64,000 bases of DNA from Yamagishiella unicocca. Taxonomy: Eukaryota; Chlorophyta; Chlorophyceae; Chlamydomonadales; Volvocaceae. The stretch covers positions 868,001-932,000 of the forward strand of contig BDSL01000009.1 of assembly GCA_003116995.1 (NCBI GenBank), given 5' to 3'. The notes below the pieces were generated by a model, which saw only the letters and a program-made list of their open reading frames with translations, had not been told where the DNA came from and did not search any database. The translations under genes were made by a program, and so were the position numbers. Shown one piece after another: positions 60,601-64,000 of the stretch. Every line of letters starts with the position of its first letter. Position 1 is the first letter of the stretch.

Positions 60601-62494
60601 CGTGCCATTGTGCTCCGAAACCACTGCCGTACGCACTCCCCCCGCACGCAGGGCGGCAACGTGTCCGCGCACGCGACCCACCTGGTTGGCAGCGCGCTGT
60701 CGGACCCGTACCTGTCGTACGCTGCTGGCATGAACGGCCTGGCGGGGCCGCTGCACGGCCTGGCCAACCAGGAGGTGCTGCGCTGGCTCAAGGAAATGGT
60801 CGCGAAGGTGGGGCAGGCGCGCTTGCTTGACGCCGCTGCTACCGTAGTTGTGGACAGCAGCAGTCCGGCGCGCGTCCGTCCAGGTCCAAACACGGAATGC
60901 AGGTGTTGTGTTGCGAACGCACCTCTAGTCACTCCGCTTGTTTCCCATTCCTTTACCCCTTCTTCCACTCGATTCGGGAGGGGTCGATTTCGCGGTTCGG
61001 TTGGGGACACGCGGAGCTTCGTCCCCCACCTGTTTTCTGGTACCGGTGTCAGGGTGGCGTCCTGCACTGCGACGGCGGGCGTTTATCGCAGCGCTGCCCG
61101 CCTGTAGCCTGCCAGCTTGGTGCCAAAACAAGCTAGGCACTGCCACACGCCTTAGTTAGTCCTGGGAAAACAGCATACCCATACTATGTTATGCACGTTC
61201 TCGAAACCAATGCATGCCCCCTGCCAGTCATCCCCGCGCTACAACCCGGACCTAACGCCCCTTGTCTCCGGCCCCCGCCCCTGGCCCTGGCCGCAGCTGG
61301 GCCCCACCCCCGACAAGGAGGCGGTACGGAAGTACGTCGAGGACACGCTGGCGTCAGGCAAGGTGGTGCCCGGGTACGGCCATGCCGTACTGAGGAAGAC
61401 GGACCCGCGCTACACCTGCCAGGTCGGTGTGCGGACTGCGGAGGGCGATGGTATTTTGATTAGATCTGACCCGCACTTCTTGAGCCGTCATCATCATTCC
61501 CCATTTCCACGTTGTGAAAACCCTATCCACCTTTCCTCCCTCCCGCCCTGCCCCCAGCGCGAGTTCGCCCAGCGCTACATGCCCGACTACCCCTTGTTCA
61601 CGCTGGTGTCCAACCTGTACGAGGTGGTGCCCGAGGTTCTTGGAAAGACGGGCAAGGTGGGTGTTGCTGACGCACCATGTACGGCAGTACGGACCACCAC
61701 CACATGCGGCGCCGTCGCCTCTGCGACGCCACCCGGCCCCCCGCCCCCCGCCCCCCGCCCCCCGCCCCCCGCCCCCGCCCCCCGCCCCCCGCCCCCCGCC
61801 CCCCGCCCCCCGCCCCCCGCCCCCGCCCCCGCCCCCCGCCCCCCGCCCCCGCCCCCGCCCCCCGCCCCCCGCCCCCGCCCCCCGCCCCCTTCCTCTTATG
61901 TCGCATCCACGGGTTTCCTCGCTGCCCCCGCTCTCCCGTACCTGCTCCCCCCTCGCCTCCCCCCTCAGATCAAGAACCCCTGGCCCAACGTGGACGCGCA
62001 CAGCGGCGTGCTGCTGCAGTACTACGGCATCACGGAGGAGAACTTCTACACGGTGCTGTTCGGAGTGTCCAGGGCGCTGGGGGTGCTGTCGCAGGTGCGG
62101 AACCGAAGAAACCCGGGTTAACGACATAGGACAAGGAAGGGGGCGCGGGGAGGAGCGGTGGTAGGAGGGGACGTAAAGCGCGTTGCGCATGGGGCTGGGC
62201 GGTGCGAAGCAGGGCGGGCGCGATGATTAGGCAGCAGCAGCCGACGGAGTCCGTAAAGAAGGCAAGGTAGGCAGGTCGGTGTCTGAAGATCTAAGGGAGG
62301 CAAGGCAGGCAGGAAGGTGTCTGAAGGCGCGCCGCGATTACCCGCAGTCGCTCCACCACGAAATCCGCTGACCCCGTGTTGTCACACCGCAGGGCATTTG
62401 GTCGCGCGCGCTGGGCCTGGCCATTGAGCGACCCAAGTCGCTGACAATGGGCTCCCTGGAGCGGAAGTTCGGGATCGTGCACGTCCCCAAGTGA
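57622..62494 (+). CDS. CIS1: Mitochondrial citrate synthase
   Basis: Twelve exons, 57622-57762, 57839-57931, 58182-58259, 58802-58876, 59194-59340, 59807-60008, 60421-60485, 60652-60807, 61297-61422, 61558-61656, 61969-62094 and 62393-62494, join in phase to 469 residues, the normal size for eukaryotic type I citrate synthase. It condenses oxaloacetate and acetyl-CoA in the first step of the TCA cycle. The catalytic triad is intact: His302 ([12 protein letters not shown]), His348 ([15 protein letters not shown]) and Asp403 (PNVDAHSG). Other marks are [34 protein letters not shown] and [13 protein letters not shown]. The first 30 residues ([18 protein letters not shown]...) are weakly basic and amphipathic, as for mitochondrial import. 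It ends HVPK rather than in a peroxisomal SKL signal, which argues against the glyoxylate-cycle isoform. Intron 10 is almost entirely C and G. Confidence 0.96.
58971..59024. repeat. 26-bp direct repeat in citrate synthase intron 4
   Basis: Copies at 58971-58996 and 58999-59024 of GCTGCCTGCTGC(T/C)CCCGCACAG plus TACC. Each ends with a CCGCACAG acceptor-like sequence. Confidence 0.88.
61733..61888. repeat. 156-bp CCCCGCCCCC low-complexity tract
   Basis: It consists almost only of runs of 4-6 C separated by single G (with a few A-free breaks), inside citrate synthase intron 10 just before exon 11. The opposite strand could form stacked G-quadruplexes. It also acts as an extreme polypyrimidine tract upstream of the acceptor at 61968. 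Confidence 0.95.
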
Positions 62495-64000
62495 GGAGGA
62501 CGACAAGTGTATCGAGCGGCATCACGGACCGGGCCCGGCAGCACCAGCAGCACCGGCAGCACCAGCAGCACCGGCAGCACCGGCAGACACCGGCAGCACC
62601 AGCGGCATATGTAGACCTCACAGCCTGCTCGACGCCAATCAGCGCGCGGGGTCAGCTGGACGGCCAGTCGGGGCTGGGCGCGCGGTCTTTTTGGAGAGAA
62701 CTGAAAGCATTGGAAGCGGAGGACGCTTGGTACTTGGTGGGGCTGGCCGACGCGCAAAAGATACCGATAGCCTCCAGTGAGTTATACCGCAATTTATGGC
62801 TCCAGGGAGGAAGAGGGCGGCTCCCCTCCGACAGCAGGCCCCCGCGATGTGGGAGCGGTGTCGCGTGTGCGCCGGGCTCGCTGTCAGCCGCTGCAGTTGG
62901 CCGCCGGGGCCTTATGAGTGATGCAGGGGATATAAGACCTGTATATGCCGTGTGCACGCAGACGCGTCTGATCTCGTCCACGCCAGCGGCCCCATGTATT
63001 TGCGGTGTGATGTGTATGTGCTATATTGGGAGAGACAACGGCGGCGTGAGGTGCTGCAGATTGAGAGTGCTTCGCGAAGTATCTCTAGCGCGGGGATTCA
63101 GGAGCTGGGAAAGATTGCCGAACTCGGCGTGACGAACAAAGAACCGGACCGTGGCGGGATGCGAAACTTCTCCTGTTGTGGCGCTAGCTACGGCGCAGCG
63201 AGGGCGCCATGGGGCAGTTGGGCGTTGCTGTTGCAGTTGGTGCCATGTCGTTTGGTGGCCGCTTGCCATGCCTTTCAAGATGGAGCAGCTAGGCAGGGTC
63301 TGATGCCGAGTTGTACGACGCCGCGAGGATACCACCAAGTACTATGCCACCGAGTGCTCGTCGGCACAGCTACGCAAGTCGGCAGCTGAGCACAGTTATT
63401 CTAGTCAGCTGCTGCTGGGGTACTACTCGTACGTTGCTGCAGATGTAACCAGGGTTGACAGGTAATCGAAATGCTTACGGAGGGAATTGTATCATCCACA
63501 AAGAAATGTGGGCCCATGCCCATGGGCGCCAACATCAACAGGATCAGCACTCAGCTGGCGGCATTGCACCTTCCTAAGCGCGTGTCCGTACCGGCCGGGC
63601 AGACATCAAGGCACATCGCTGTACAGGGCCAACTGCGCAGGTCGCACAGACCGTTAGTTGAAGGCATGCGGCCTGACGATCAGGCAATCGGCTGTCGGAC
63701 CACCCCTACCACCACCATACCTACACGACGATGCTGCTGCTGAAGGATGCATGGCGGTATGCGGTCAAAAGACACTGCGTCAACCCCTGCGCGCCCTTTG
63801 TCTTGAACTCCGGGGCCGATTAACAGCGCCAGCAGCATCCGGACATTATTGTGTACTTATCGCTACTTACTGCCTTAATGCGTTACAGCAGACATGAGGC
63901 CGCCGAAGTCCGTCAGGAAAGCCCCGAAGCCCCCCGTGGGAGACCAAGCCACGACCGGCACTCAGATCCCAGTCGCCTCCTGAAACCACCGAAAACTCCG
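62495..64000. other. Region downstream of citrate synthase
   Basis: The CS 3' UTR and unassigned DNA. A TGTAA at 63444-63448 could end a long 3' UTR. No conserved protein segment is visible to the window edge. Confidence 0.5.
62537..62613. repeat. CAGCACCGGCAGCACCAG short tandem repeat
   Basis: A 9-bp CAGCACC(A/G)G-type unit is repeated about eight times, 40 bases after the citrate synthase stop, probably in the 3' UTR. Confidence 0.88.

Noticed and set aside
61186..62129. Pro/Ala-rich frames on both strands across the C tract
   Set aside because: They arise from the CCCCGCCCCC tract. The real exons of citrate synthase end at 61656 and resume at 61969.

Overview
The window is nuclear DNA from a green alga, most likely a volvocine chlorophyte (Chlamydomonas, Gonium, Eudorina or Volvox type). 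The evidence is many short GT-AG introns with pyrimidine-rich acceptors, GC-rich exons beside roughly 50% GC intergenic DNA, TGTAA poly(A) motifs, very long Gln/Ala/Gly/Ser-rich inserts, and genes for flagella and chlorophyll breakdown. I built the gene models by joining exons by hand, checking splice phase and continuity of conserved motifs. No transcript data were used.

Layout. (1) 131-12184 (+): 3' part of a giant DUF629/C2H2, Q-rich protein. (2) 12674-14462 (+): RAD6-type ubiquitin-conjugating E2. (3) 15424-19003 (-): PHT4/SLC17-type anion transporter. (4) 19446-20499 (-): PCNA. (5) 22433-28179 (-): TopBP1/Dpb11-like protein with five BRCT regions. (6) 28580-34334 (+): unrecognised 1621-residue low-complexity protein. 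(7) 36388-42600 (-): CLEC16A/TT9 (FPL domain) homologue with a huge low-complexity insert. (8) 43155-45240 (+): small LRR protein, possibly ciliary. (9) 47570-52566 (-): a single reading frame joining a NEK6/7-like kinase to an IFT57-like protein. (10) 52926-55736 (+): pheophytinase-type alpha/beta hydrolase. (11) 57622-62494 (+): mitochondrial citrate synthase.

Themes. The RAD6-like E2, PCNA (Lys164 conserved) and TopBP1 lie within about 15.5 kb; all three families act in replication and DNA-damage tolerance, with the anion transporter between them. The NEK-IFT57 model is the most unusual object: it would tie a cell-cycle/cilium kinase to an intraflagellar-transport subunit, which fits algae that coordinate flagella with division. 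A stop and a TGTAA motif inside the joining intron leave open a kinase-only product or two adjacent genes. Three gene pairs are divergent over 359-554 bp. Convergent pairs are separated by 1-2.3 kb with no recognisable gene. I saw no tRNA, rRNA, CRISPR array, intact transposon or viral sequence.
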